64,000 bases of DNA from Fremontodendron californicum (taxonomy: Eukaryota; Streptophyta; Magnoliopsida; Malvales; Malvaceae). Position 1 is the first letter of the stretch; each line of letters begins with the position of its first letter. The stretch is taken from contig JAULJL010000011.1 in the NCBI GenBank assembly GCA_030761205.1, forward strand, positions 11,522,501-11,586,500, given 5' to 3'. A program made the translations under genes and the position numbers. The notes under the pieces are model-generated. The model saw only the letters and a list, made by a program, of their open reading frames with translations, made no database searches and was not told the DNA's origin. Shown here piece after piece: positions 46,504-57,420 of this stretch.

Positions 46504-49500
46504 GTGACTGAAGATCAGGATCACATACCTGAAGGTATTGGTGACCTGGTAGGGGAACAAGTGGTTCAGGAGGGAAATCTGGAGATATCTATAAATGCCT
46601 TGACAGGCAGTGCTGGTCATAGCACATTGCGGATTCAGGGAAGCTTAAAGGGAAAACCTATAAATGTTCTCATTGACAGTGGTAGTACTCACAACTTTGT
46701 GACCCCCAGATGGGCTAAAGAAGGGACAGAACTGCTACATACCAACCCCTTAGCTATAACAGTGGCTAATGGGGACAAGTTGTACAGCACTGCTAAATGT
46801 CAGCACCTTGAATGGATGATGCAGGGTCATTGGTTCACTCATGATTTAAGGGTCCTATCTATGGGGGGAAGTGACATGGTATTGGGGGTGGATTGGATGA
46901 AGAAGTACAGTCCACTGGTCTTTGATTTCAATGAGTTATCAGTGTCATTCCAAAAGGATGGTAAACCTGTTATCTTAAAAGGGGGAGAAAGTGACTCTAG
47001 ACTCAAACTCATCTCAGGAGATAAGTTACAAAAGCTGATGGATAAGGACAATGAGTTAATGGGAGAGTTGTACATGCTGAACTTGGAGTGTGAAGAGTTT
47101 GAAACTCCAGCTGAAATACAAGTTTTGCTCAACAGATATGCGGATATCTTTGAAGAACCAAAAAATTTACCACCTGTCAGATCACATGATCATTGTATTC
47201 CCTTGAAGATTGGTTCTCAACCAGTTAACCTCAGACCTTATAGGTTTCCTCACCATCAGAAGACAGAGGTTGAGAAGCAAATACAGGAGATGCTTACTTC
47301 TTCTGTTATTCAGACTAGCAGAAGTCCTTTTGCTTCACCTTGCCTATTAGTTAAGAAGAAGGATGGGTTATGGAGATTGTGTGTTGACTATAGGCAGCTT
47401 AATGCTATGACAGTAAAGGATAAATTTCCTATTCCAGTGGTTGAAGACCTATTGAATGAACTTAAGGGTGCAAGGGTATTCTCAAAGATAGATCTGAGGG
47501 CTGGTTATTGGCATATCAGAGTTAGTCAGGAGGACATCTACAAAATAGCATTCAGAACCCACCATGGTCACTATGAGTTCAAGGTAATGCCATTCGGACT
47601 CACTAATGCCCCTGCAACATTCCAAGCCTTAATGAATGATGTTTTTTCTAAACTGTTGAGAAGAATGGTACTTGTGTTTTTTGATGATATTCTGATATAT
47701 AGTAGGAGCTTTGAAGAACACTTGAATCACTTACAAACTGTTTTAGATGTATTGAGGTCTAACCAATTATATGCCAGGAGAAGCAAATGTTTTTTTGGCC
47801 AACAGCAGGTGGAATATCTGGGTCACATTATATCAGCAAAAGGAGTGTCTACAGACCCTTCCAAGGTAGAGTCAATGAAGAACTGGGCTTTACCTACCAA
47901 TCTAAAATCTCTAAGGGGATTTTTGGGCCTTACTGGTTACTACAGAAAGTTTATTAAAGGTTATGGGCAGATCAGCAAGCCACTTACTGACATGTTGAAA
48001 AAAGATGGTTTTCAGTGGAGTGAAGGTGCTGTTACTGCTTTCAACCAGCTTAAGGAAGCTATGTGTGTTGCTCCTGTGTTAGCCTTACCTGATTTCTCTA
48101 AACCATTCTGTTTAGAGACAGATGCAAGTGGAACTGGAATAGGGGCAGTTCTTTCTCAAGAAGGCAGGCCCATAGCATACTTGAGCAAGGCTTTAGGACC
48201 AAGACATATTGACTTCTCTATCTATGAGAAGGAATATCTAGCCATACTAATGGCTGTAACCAAGTGGAGACATTACTTGGAGGGTGGCTCATTCATTATC
48301 AAAACAGACCATGAACCTCTCAAATATCTGTTGGAACAGAAACTCACTACTACCATTCAGAAAAGAGGACTGACTAAGCTGCTGGGGCAGGACTTCACTA
48401 TACAGTATAGGTTGGGAAAGTCTAATAAGGCTGCAGATGCTTTATCAAGGAAGTTTGAGGATGAAGCTCAATTGTTAAGTTTGACTTCAGTAACCATAAT
48501 TCCTGAATGGGTTAAAGAAGTTGAGCATAGCTATGAAAAAGATGATGCTGCTAGAGAAAAGATTACAGCCTTGGCCATTTCACCTACAGCTATACCTCAT
48601 TATTCCTATTCCCATGGTATGTTGAGGTATAAGGGAAGGATTTATGTTGGAGACCATGGACCCTTAAAGGAGCAACTACTTCAAATTCTACATGATTCAC
48701 CTCAGGGAGGGCACTCAGGGGTCCAGGCCACTTATTACAGAATGAGGTTGTATTTCTATTGGCCAAGGATGATGGAACAAGTCAAAGAGTACATCCAACA
48801 GTGTGATACTTGTCAAAGAAACGAGAGTGAGCATGTTCCATATCCTGGGTTACTAGAGCCTATACCTATTCCACAAAAAGGTTGGGAGGTAATTACCATG
48901 GATTTCATTGATGGGTTGCCAACATCTCAAGGAAATGACTGCATTATGGTGATCATTGACAAATTCACCAAATATGCACATTTTATTGCTCTCTCACACC
49001 CTTTTACTTCTTTAGAGGTTGCTAAACTATACTTGGAACACGTTTTCAAGTTGCATGGAGCTCCTACAACTATTATTTCAGACAGGGATCGGGTCTTCAC
49101 TAGCAATGTGTGGCAGGAGTTGATGAAATTGCTAGGATCCCATATTCATATGAGTACTGCCTATCATCCTGAATCTGATGGTCAATCAGAAAGACTGAAT
49201 CAGTGCTTGGAGCAGTACCTTAGGTGTATGTGTTTTCTCAAGCCAAAAACTTGGTGTAAATGGATTTCTTTAGCAGAATGGTGGTATAACACCAGTCATC
49301 ATACTGCTTTAGGAATGACTCCATTTCAGGCTCTATATGGCTATAAACCTCCAGGGTTCATTTGGGATGCTAGTTCCCTTGCTAAGGTGTCTACTGTTGA
49401 AGAATTGTTGAAGGAAAGGGAACAGTTGAGCAAACTCCTAGTGGATCAGTTAGAGAAGGCTCAACACAGGATGAAATATTATGCTGATAAGAAGAGAACT

Positions 49501-50196
49501 GAAAGAGAATTTCAGGTTGGTGATGAAGTTTACTTGAAACTACAACCCTATAGGCAATCTTCTCTTGCTTTAAGAAAGAATCTGAAGTTATCATCAAGGT
49601 ATTACGGTCCCTATCCAATTGTTGCTAAGATTGGGGCTGTGGCTTACAAGCTAGAATTGCCTGAGTATTCGAAATTGCATCCAGTTTTTCACGTGAGCTT
49701 GTTAAAAAGGAAGATTGGAAGTAAGTTTGTTGCTCGAACTGCACCACCAGAGGTGAATGATGAGGGCCAACCCTTGGTCTATCCTGCTGCAGTGCTTGAC
49801 AAAAGAATTATCAAGAGAAATAACCAGGCCATCACTCAGTTATTGGTCGAATGGTGCAATCTTGGTCCTGAGAGTGCTACATGGGAGGACTATACTGTTA
49901 TATCTACTCAGTTTCCAAACTTTGATCCTTGGGGACAAGGCTCAACAGAAGGGGAGGGAAATGTGATGAAGATCAGGATCAAGAGGCGTAATATGACACC
50001 AGGGAAACAAACGACGATGGATGGTGATAGAGCTGAGCTTAAGGAGCTGATGGGAAAAACAGTTAAGCTGGAAAAGGCAGTTAGCAGTACAACTGAGCCA
50101 GTACCATGGAGTAAGGGTGCAGCTGAGTTGGTACAAGCAAGAGTACAGAAGGAAGGCTTAGCTGATGGTTATCCACCAAAGGCTACAAGCTTCTAG
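46504..50196 (+). CDS. Chromovirus pol polyprotein (PR-RT-RNase H-IN-chromodomain), open, no own start
   Basis: An uninterrupted 1230-codon frame. Protease: VLIDSGSTHNFV (Asp58-Ser-Gly60). Reverse transcriptase: about 245-405, with Asp330 in VFSKIDLRAGYW and FFDD at 392-395. RNase H: about 535-650, with Asp540, Glu575, Asp602 and Asp645. Integrase: zinc site His730/His737/Cys767/Cys770 and the triad Asp800, Asp860, Glu896 (D-x35-E). Chromodomain: about 1090-1140 (VYPAAVLDKRIIKR ... LVEWCNLGPESATWEDY), which in this group is thought to steer integration to chromatin marks. The frame opens after a TAA inside the 5' LTR and begins with GTG, not ATG, since gag is missing; initiation is unclear. 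From about residue 1153 it reads through the polypurine tract into the 3' LTR for about 77 codons. All catalytic residues are present. Confidence 0.93.
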   Translation: MTEDQDHIPEGIGDLVGEQVVQEGNLEISINALTGSAGHSTLRIQGSLKGKPINVLIDSGSTHNFVTPRWAKEGTELLHTNPLAITVANGDKLYSTAKCQHLEWMMQGHWFTHDLRVLSMGGSDMVLGVDWMKKYSPLVFDFNELSVSFQKDGKPVILKGGESDSRLKLISGDKLQKLMDKDNELMGELYMLNLECEEFETPAEIQVLLNRYADIFEEPKNLPPVRSHDHCIPLKIGSQPVNLRPYRFPHHQKTEVEKQIQEMLTSSVIQTSRSPFASPCLLVKKKDGLWRLCVDYRQLNAMTVKDKFPIPVVEDLLNELKGARVFSKIDLRAGYWHIRVSQEDIYKIAFRTHHGHYEFKVMPFGLTNAPATFQALMNDVFSKLLRRMVLVFFDDILIYSRSFEEHLNHLQTVLDVLRSNQLYARRSKCFFGQQQVEYLGHIISAKGVSTDPSKVESMKNWALPTNLKSLRGFLGLTGYYRKFIKGYGQISKPLTDMLKKDGFQWSEGAVTAFNQLKEAMCVAPVLALPDFSKPFCLETDASGTGIGAVLSQEGRPIAYLSKALGPRHIDFSIYEKEYLAILMAVTKWRHYLEGGSFIIKTDHEPLKYLLEQKLTTTIQKRGLTKLLGQDFTIQYRLGKSNKAADALSRKFEDEAQLLSLTSVTIIPEWVKEVEHSYEKDDAAREKITALAISPTAIPHYSYSHGMLRYKGRIYVGDHGPLKEQLLQILHDSPQGGHSGVQATYYRMRLYFYWPRMMEQVKEYIQQCDTCQRNESEHVPYPGLLEPIPIPQKGWEVITMDFIDGLPTSQGNDCIMVIIDKFTKYAHFIALSHPFTSLEVAKLYLEHVFKLHGAPTTIISDRDRVFTSNVWQELMKLLGSHIHMSTAYHPESDGQSERLNQCLEQYLRCMCFLKPKTWCKWISLAEWWYNTSHHTALGMTPFQALYGYKPPGFIWDASSLAKVSTVEELLKEREQLSKLLVDQLEKAQHRMKYYADKKRTEREFQVGDEVYLKLQPYRQSSLALRKNLKLSSRYYGPYPIVAKIGAVAYKLELPEYSKLHPVFHVSLLKRKIGSKFVARTAPPEVNDEGQPLVYPAAVLDKRIIKRNNQAITQLLVEWCNLGPESATWEDYTVISTQFPNFDPWGQGSTEGEGNVMKIRIKRRNMTPGKQTTMDGDRAELKELMGKTVKLEKAVSSTTEPVPWSKGAAELVQARVQKEGLADGYPPKATSF
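49948..49961 (+). promoter_or_regulatory. Polypurine tract of the chromovirus
   Basis: GAAGGGGAGGGAAA ends exactly at the 3' LTR start (49962). It lies inside the pol frame. Confidence 0.85.
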
Positions 50197-50450
50197 AGGA
50201 AATGAGGAGAATATAGCAATGGACAGCTGGCATTATTGTTATGTATTCAGGAATTAGTTAATAAAAGTTAATTGAGAATATTCATGTAATTCCTTAGTTG
50301 TAGGAAACGGTTAGAATATGTCAGAGGATTATATACCAGCTGTATTGGATGCGTTTTAGCTATCAATGAAAATATATCAATTCTCTTCTATTTCTATCTT
50401 CTTCTTCATTCTCTGGTCTATATTTCTTTCATTTCAATTATTTCATAACA
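49962..50450 (+). repeat. 3' LTR of the chromovirus
   Basis: 489 bp, starting TGTGATGAAG and ending TTTCATAACA. The first 235 bp carry the end of the pol frame. Confidence 0.92.
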
Positions 50451-50455
50451 TAGCC

Positions 50456-50728
50456 ATATACACTAACTCCAAAATCCCTTATCTGAAGTCCTTATACCTA
50501 AACCAAAATTAAAAAAATTCAAAATCCCTAAACCCAAACCCCAATCGAAACCCATAAGCCTGTAACATATATAAATTGAAGATTAAAAACTGACCTCATA
50601 CCTTGTTTGATCGAGAAAATAAAAAACTTGAAGAAATCCACAAATTTCAGCATCCAAATTGGTATTCACAGGGGCAAGGAGAAGAAGCTATCGAGAGGGA
50701 GAGATAAACTATAGGTTTACAACTTGTT
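50456..50728. other. Continuation of the telomere-like flank
   Basis: The sequence interrupted at 46005 resumes with CCTAAACCCAAACC-like repeats to about 50550, then AT-rich DNA. No frame is recognised. It may be 5' leader of the Harbinger element. Confidence 0.45.
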
Positions 50729-50736
50729 TTCATGAA

Positions 50737-51755
50737 AGGATAATGTTATAAATGACACTAAAATTTATCAAATTTGTCAATATGATATCTATATTTTAAA
50801 AATATTCAATGTGATATCTATATTATCAAATCATGTATTAGTGTGATACCTTAACCTAACACCGTTAAATAAGATGATGATGTGGTATTGATCAATCAGG
50901 TGATAACACGTGGCAACACTTGATTTTTTAAAATTTAATATCAGATTTTTTGTAAAAAAATTATAAAAAAAATATTTTTAAAATATTTAAAATTATATAT
51001 TTTTAAATTAATATCTAATTTTAAAAAAACAATTATATAGAAAATTTTAAAAAATTTTAAAATTATATTTTTTAAAATTAATATATGTTTTTTCTTAAGC
51101 TTTTAAAATTATTTAAAAAATTATTAAAAAATTATTTTAAAAATTACAAAATTAAAATATTTAACTAAAATTATTTTTAAAAGATAAAATATTTTAAAAT
51201 TACTTGTTAAAAATTTTATAATATTTGAATTTTTTTAAAAAATATTTAAAAAAGAAATTTATCTTTAAAATTTTCAAAAATCAAAATATAAAATTAAATT
51301 ATTTTATTGTTTTAAGTTTTTTATATATTTATTAAAAAATTATAAAAATTAAAATATTTATTTTTTTAATTTTTGTTAAAAGTATTTATTAAAATTAAAA
51401 GATGGAGAGAGAAAGAAAAAAAAGAGATTTTTTTTTTTAAATTAAAATAATATTTTTTTGTTAATACTCGTGGCATCACTATGTGGTGCCATGTGTAAAG
51501 AAAAAATATATAATTTTAAATTTTAAATTAAAATAATGATTATTTTGTTAATACATGTGGTATCATTATATAGTGTCACGTGTCAAGTTTTCATTGGATA
51601 CAAAAGCCAAGTCATCAATATTTAACATTGTTACTAACAGGTACTATAATAACATACGGAGTGAAAACTTTAAGTACCAAAATAAATATTTTTAAAGTAC
51701 ATGTACCATATTGACAAATTTAATAAATTTCAGGGGCTATTCATGACATTATCCC
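50737..51755. mobile_element. TIR element of about 1 kb (MULE- or hAT-like), TSD TTCATGAA
   Basis: The left end GGATAATGTTATAAATGACA and the reverse complement of the right end (GGGATAATGTCATGAATAGC) are clear inverted repeats, both continuing through AAATTTGTCAATATG about 45 bp in. TTCATGAA flanks at 50729-50736 and 51756-51763; the next base is A on both sides, so it could be 9 bp. The interior is extremely AT-rich without coding capacity. Confidence 0.78.
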
Positions 51756-51763
51756 TTCATGAA

Positions 51764-52536
51764 ATAAAATAACAATGGTATAATTTGTAATTTTAATGTG
51801 TTATAAGGGTAAAACTGACCTAATACATTAATTTTTAGGGGCAAAAATGACAGAAATGTTACATTCCAAGTAGAATGTAACATAACCTAAGAGATGGTGG
51901 GTAAGAGATTCCCCTCATGTTATCGATTTTGTGCACTATTGGTTATGTAAGATTCCCGACACTTTGGAATGTTTTTCAACCAAACTTGGTTATCTAATTA
52001 CTGAATAAAACATTCTAGCCAGTAATCTCAGATTATCTAAACCAGATGACCCATTTCAGTAATCTGACATACACACGTTTGGTTCACTTGCCATTCATTC
52101 AAATTTTCATGTTTGGTTGAACAAGATACAACATTCCTAAATGGTCACATTACTAAAATACCTTATGACATGAAGAATTTAAATTCTCTCTTTATAAATT
52201 AAATTCTATATAAAATTACATATTTAAATATAAAATTTTTTAAAAACAATATGATTATGGAGAAGTCCTTTACGTATTTATAAAATTACAATAAAAAAAT
52301 TTTATATTTAATCTTTTATTTTGTTTACAATATTACTCATATACCAACAATAAAATTGGTTTTTATGTAAAAGTCATTTTTTTCCAAATAAAAATTTGAA
52401 AAAAATTTGTGATATTGGTAAAAGTGTTCAAAAGGATCGATCCGTCTTTAGAATGGATCAATCCTTTTGAACACTGAATGGTCCATTTGGGTTGCAATAA
52501 AGATTGATTCCTAACCATGGTTATCGGTACCGTACC
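51764..52536. other. AT-rich flank resembling 36665-37880 in direct orientation
   Basis: The GTTTGGTTGAACAAGATACA and AATGGTCACATTACTAAAAT blocks (52110-52160) correspond to 36790-36840, and 52435-52512 to 37750-37870. No coding frame. It is cut at 52537 by the giant LTR. Confidence 0.5.
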
Positions 52537-53319
52537 TGTCGCAACCTAAAAAATAACGAGTCTCATCGCAAGACTTTATTATTCGTTAAGCGTGACATTA
52601 AAAAATCGAGGAAAAGTCGATTTAATTCCTCTAGAAAAATGAAGGTTTTGAAAATGACCTTAAAAAAGACATGGAGTCGCCACCAATCTTTTTTAGCTAG
52701 GTGTGATCGGCCACCTATTAAAATCGGTTTTATAAAAATATTTTAAAAATTAATTAAAACATTTTTAAAACCAATTTCAAGTCTGCGTTTTAAACCAGAG
52801 AAATCAAAGAAGCGGGTTCGGGAGTCGGTTACGTGTGGGGAAGGATTAGCCCGTATAAATCGGTACCTTATTAATTGTGTGTTATCTCAAGTCTCGGTAA
52901 AAATTGGTTTTAAATTTAGTATTTCAAGTTAATTCCCAATTTAAAGAGAACTAATTCCATTTTTTATTGAAAATGATCCGAAATTTATAAATTCAAAATT
53001 TTCCTATATTCCCCAACAAACGTGGCAAAATATAGAAATTTTTATTAATTTTGAAAAATTTTCCGAATCATTCTCTTTTTAAAGAAGATATTCCGTTATT
53101 AGTTATAATTGATGATATCCTCCCCAGCAAACCCGGCAGATAACTCATGAATTATTTTAACTCGGGAATATCTTTATTTTATTGAAAACCATTATCCTTT
53201 TTTGAAAATATTTAAAAGAAATGAATATGTACATGCATGACATAAATAAAATGACATAGCAAAATCTAAATAATATAATGCTTCCTAAATGATATGATAT
53301 AATGTAAATGCCTTAGCAT

Positions 53320-53760
53320 ATTCTAAATGAAATGAAATAAATGCCTTAGCATATTCTAAATGAAATAAAATATCCTAAGTTATATGACATATTATAAACA
53401 AAATGAAATGACCTAGGTAACATAGTATATTCTATATGAGATGCAATATCCTAAGTCATATGATATATTCTAAATGAAATAAAATAACCTATGTAACATA
53501 ACATATTCTATATGAAATGAAATAACCTAAGTAACATGATATATGCTAAATGAAATAAAATAACCTAAATAACATAACATATTCTATATGAAATGAAATA
53601 ACCTAAGTAACATGATATTTTCTAAATGAAATAAAATAACCTAAGTAACATAACATATTCTATATGAAATGAAATAACCTAAGTAACATGATATTTTCTA
53701 AATAAAATAAAATAACCTAAGTAACATAACATATTCTATATGAAATGAAATAATTTAAAT
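53320..53760. repeat. 76-bp tandem array in the giant LTR
   Basis: The landmark TCTATATGA (or TCTAAATGA) recurs at 53355, 53431, 53507, 53583, 53659 and 53735, exactly 76 bp apart. Each unit has two similar halves ending AACCTAAGTAACAT. The solo LTR has only a short equivalent near 43020-43140. Confidence 0.85.
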
Positions 53761-56479
53761 GACATGGCAAACATGAATGATATGGCATATAAATTAAATG
53801 AGATGGAATATGAAATAATGCTATCATATAATATGCATGAAAATAAAAATGAAAATAATAATGCATGAACATAGTATATGCTAAATAATATTACCAAAAA
53901 AATAACTCAATAAAAAGCATAGGATATCATGAAATATTCCAAATCATATAATAAACAATATAACATAACTCAAAATCATAACAATATCATAGAAATTATC
54001 ATAGCAAGAATCACATATTATATAAAATGCATGAATATGAAAAATACAATGCATGAAATGTATTTTTTCCTTTAATTAAGGAAATCCATATATCTAAAAC
54101 GATATCCGGCTACCTTAGGAAAATATGCCAAATTAAATATTCTAAAACCAAAATACTTTGTGATTGTTTGAAAACAATTTTGAAAAGCTTGAATTAAAAG
54201 TAAAAACTGGGCTAAATCTTTTTTTAAATGGCTCTAATTTCCTAAGTTTAAAAATCCGGACTTGACTACCCTTAACCGAGACTTGAAAAACTATTTTTAG
54301 AGTTTAAAAAGGCTTAGAAACTAACCTAAGTCAGTAGCTAACCCTCCTAATCAGCCCACTCTAAGTAACTTAATCAAAATAGAAAAATGATTTTTCTTTA
54401 AATTTAATTCTGACTCCACTATCCAGTTTTAAGCCACGATTTTTTACCCTATTTTTAAAAATTCAAAACATTTTGAAAAATATAATGGAGACTCAGGACA
54501 TGTAAAACTACACGAAAAAAAATCGGCTTAATTTTCTGATTAAAGATGAATTCCCAGAAAAATCAGAGATGTACGAGTTTTGGGAGGAAAAAAAACTGCT
54601 TTGCCAACACATTTTTGCCTTTGATAAAATCATTTAAAAATCAAAGTAAAAATATTTGAAACTCCTAAAATGACTTACAAACAGTAGCTAGGAATTTTTG
54701 AAAGTTAGATAAAAATTGGCTAAATAAAAAAAATCACAAAGGTAGAATAATCAACTTGACAAACTTAATTTTCCACAAGTGTGCTCAAGAGAGCATGACT
54801 TTGAACCATTAATTGGCTCAAGTCATTAGTCAAGTGGCATGAACATGAAATGCATGAAACAATAAAGCAAACATAGTGCATGAAATGCATGAACTTAAAC
54901 CTAAATGTCATGGAAAATGCATGGCATTCATATAGTGACCTAGACCTAAATGAACTTGCATGGTATTTATTGCAACCTAGACCTAAAATGCATGAACATG
55001 CATGGCAAATAAACCTAACTTAATAACTAAAATATGCATGGCATTTTCACAAACACAAAGCATGCTTAAACCAAAAACTCAACCAAATATCATGCAAATG
55101 CTAACCTATAAACTAACATGGCAAGAATGCACATAAAATGCAAGAATTCCAAGGGTGGCCGAATAGCATGATGTTACTAGCAAACATGGCATTTTCTCAA
55201 ACACTTGGTATACTAGCATGCAAAATTAAATTAAATGTCATGCAAATGCAAAAACCTACCAACTAACGTGGCAAAAATGCAACACACAATGCAAAACACA
55301 TGGAGTAGCCAAATGGCCTCAAGCTCCAACAAGCATGGCATTTTCACAAACACTTGGTATACTAACATGCTCAACTAAAATATAACACTTAAATCATGCA
55401 AAAACCACACAAGCATTTTCACAAACACTTAATATACTAAATCTAAAACATGCTCAACTAAGATATAAAACTCAAATCATGCAAAGACCACACAAGCATT
55501 TTCACAAACACTTGATATACTAAATCTAAAACATGCTCAAATTTAAACAACATGAAAACAGAAAATTTAAAATGCAAAAACATGATATTTAAAACATAAA
55601 TGGCAACAAACAAAGCAACCAAAGAAAAATATAACTCAAGAATATGAAGTAATATAACATTTAAAACATCAAAATCAAAGAAAATAACATAAACAATATG
55701 GTAAAATAAACCCAAAACAGCAACTTAAATAAATAATGTAGGCCATTTGGCCATGGTGAGTTTATTGTAAAAATAAAATGTAAAAAATATACTTAAGAAA
55801 GAGATGAAGGAAGAACTTAAGAAGAACAATAAAAAAACATTTATTTAAAATAGAAACTCACCAAATAATAATCAAAATAGAAAAAACAAGAATGGAAAAT
55901 CAAGAAAGTGCAACAGTTGGTGCTCAAGAGCAACCTCAAGAAGCTAGTATTTCAAGCTTTTCTCTTCAAACTTTCCTTTCTTTTCTAAACTTTTCTTTTT
56001 TGCTTTCAACCAAAGAGAGAAAAAACAAGTAAAAACTCAAAGAACTCAGCCAAAATGAAAATGAAAAATGAATTTTCTGCCTCCCCTAAAGGGCTGGCCG
56101 AATTCCCCCTATAATGGCTCAAGGATGTTGTCATTTTTTTGTAACCAATTTTCCATCAAATGGCTAATAATTCAAGGTGAAAAATCATGAAATTACCACC
56201 TTTAGATTAGCATCTCAGCTCTCTCAAATTACAGCTGTTCAAGAATAATGTTGACATCTCTCTTGGCCTATGTGGCTTAATCACCATGGCTTGATCAAAG
56301 AGAATCTCTAACTAACTCTTGATTTCTAGCCATTTGATTGAAAAATCAGAAGCTTCCTCCTTCCTTTGGGCTTGGGTAGGCCAGCACTTCTATTTTCCAG
56401 ACCAACTCTGATTTTTTGAAAGGCCCAAGGAAGCCCTTTTCGGTTGCTTGGGTGAAATGACTGTTTTGCCCCCCGGGTG

Positions 56480-57420
56480 CAAATAAATATCAAACGGACT
56501 CCAAATTCAATTTTTATTTTTTAATACTTCCAAAATAATAAAATATTGAGTTCTGGAAGTTTTCAAAATTATCCGAGTCCGTTTGCTATTTATTTGGATT
56601 TTTTCTTCCAAAAATGCCCTTTCATGCCCCCTACATTTTACCATTTTTTAAACGAGCTCCAAATCAAGATTTTTCTTCACCAATTTCTTCAAAATAATTA
56701 AAAAGTGTGATCTGGAAGTTTTCATAATGTTTGGAGCTCATTTGGTATTTTTTCGAGATTTATCGGCTTGAATTACTGCATAGGAGGCCCGGGATTTAGC
56801 CATTTTGCAAACGAACTCATATTAAAGTCTTTCGTCAATCTCTTCCAAATAATTTAAAAATGAGATTTGCAAAATTTCAGCATTTTTGGAGTCCATTTGC
56901 TATTTTTTCGGGATTTATCTTCTTGAATTATTGCAAATGAGGCCCGGGATTTGGCTATTTTGCAAACGAACTCCGAATCAAGTTTTTCTTTCACCAATCT
57001 CTTCCAAATAATTTAAAAATGAGATTTGCAAAATTTCAGAAGATTTGGAGCTCATTTGCTATTTTTCCAGGATTTTCCTTTTTGAATTACTATATAAGAA
57101 GTCCGAGATTTGGCCATTTTGCAAACGAACTCCGAATCAAGATTTTCTTTCGCCAATATATTTCAAATAATTTAAAAATGAGATTTTCAAAATTTCAGAA
57201 GATTTGGAGCTCATTTTCTATTTTTTTCGGGATTTTCCTTTTTGAATTACTACATTAGAAGCCCGGGATTTGGCCATTTTGCAAACGAACTCCGAATCAA
57301 GATTTTTTTTTTACCAATCTCTTTAAAATGATTTAAGAATGAGATTGACAAATTTTCAGAATTTTCGGAGTCCATTTGCTATTTTTCCCAAATTTTCCGA
57401 TTTTGCCCTTTTGCCTCTGA
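56480..57420. repeat. 155-160-bp degenerate tandem array in the giant LTR
   Basis: Units share TTTGCAAACGAACTCCGAAT, TCTTCCAAATAATTTAAAAA and GAGATTTGCAAAATTTCAG. About six units are present here, against about four in the solo LTR (39960-40650). Confidence 0.8.

Larger units (their letters stand above)
46011..50450 (+). mobile_element. Chromovirus-type Ty3 retrotransposon, recent, lacking PBS and gag; TSD TAGCC
   Basis: LTRs of 489 bp each (46011-46499, 49962-50450) begin TRTGATGAAG and end TTTCATAACA. TAGCC flanks at 46006-46010 and 50451-50455. I count about eight differences between the LTRs (roughly 1.6%), so the insertion is young. The internal region opens directly in the protease-proximal linker: no primer-binding site and no gag frame follow the 5' LTR. 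A single long pol frame with a chromodomain and a polypurine tract before the 3' LTR are intact. The size and LTR length recall Reina-like chromoviruses, but the lineage is not certain. Confidence 0.93.

Noticed and set aside
46011..50450. Endogenous pararetrovirus (caulimovirid) insertion
   Set aside because: The element has two LTRs, a 5-bp TSD, an integrase and a chromodomain, so it is a Ty3 retrotransposon.
52673..52684. GGAGTCGCCACC as the primer-binding site of the Tat/Ogre element
   Set aside because: It lies about 140 bp inside the 3' LTR. The 5' LTR end and true PBS are beyond 64000.
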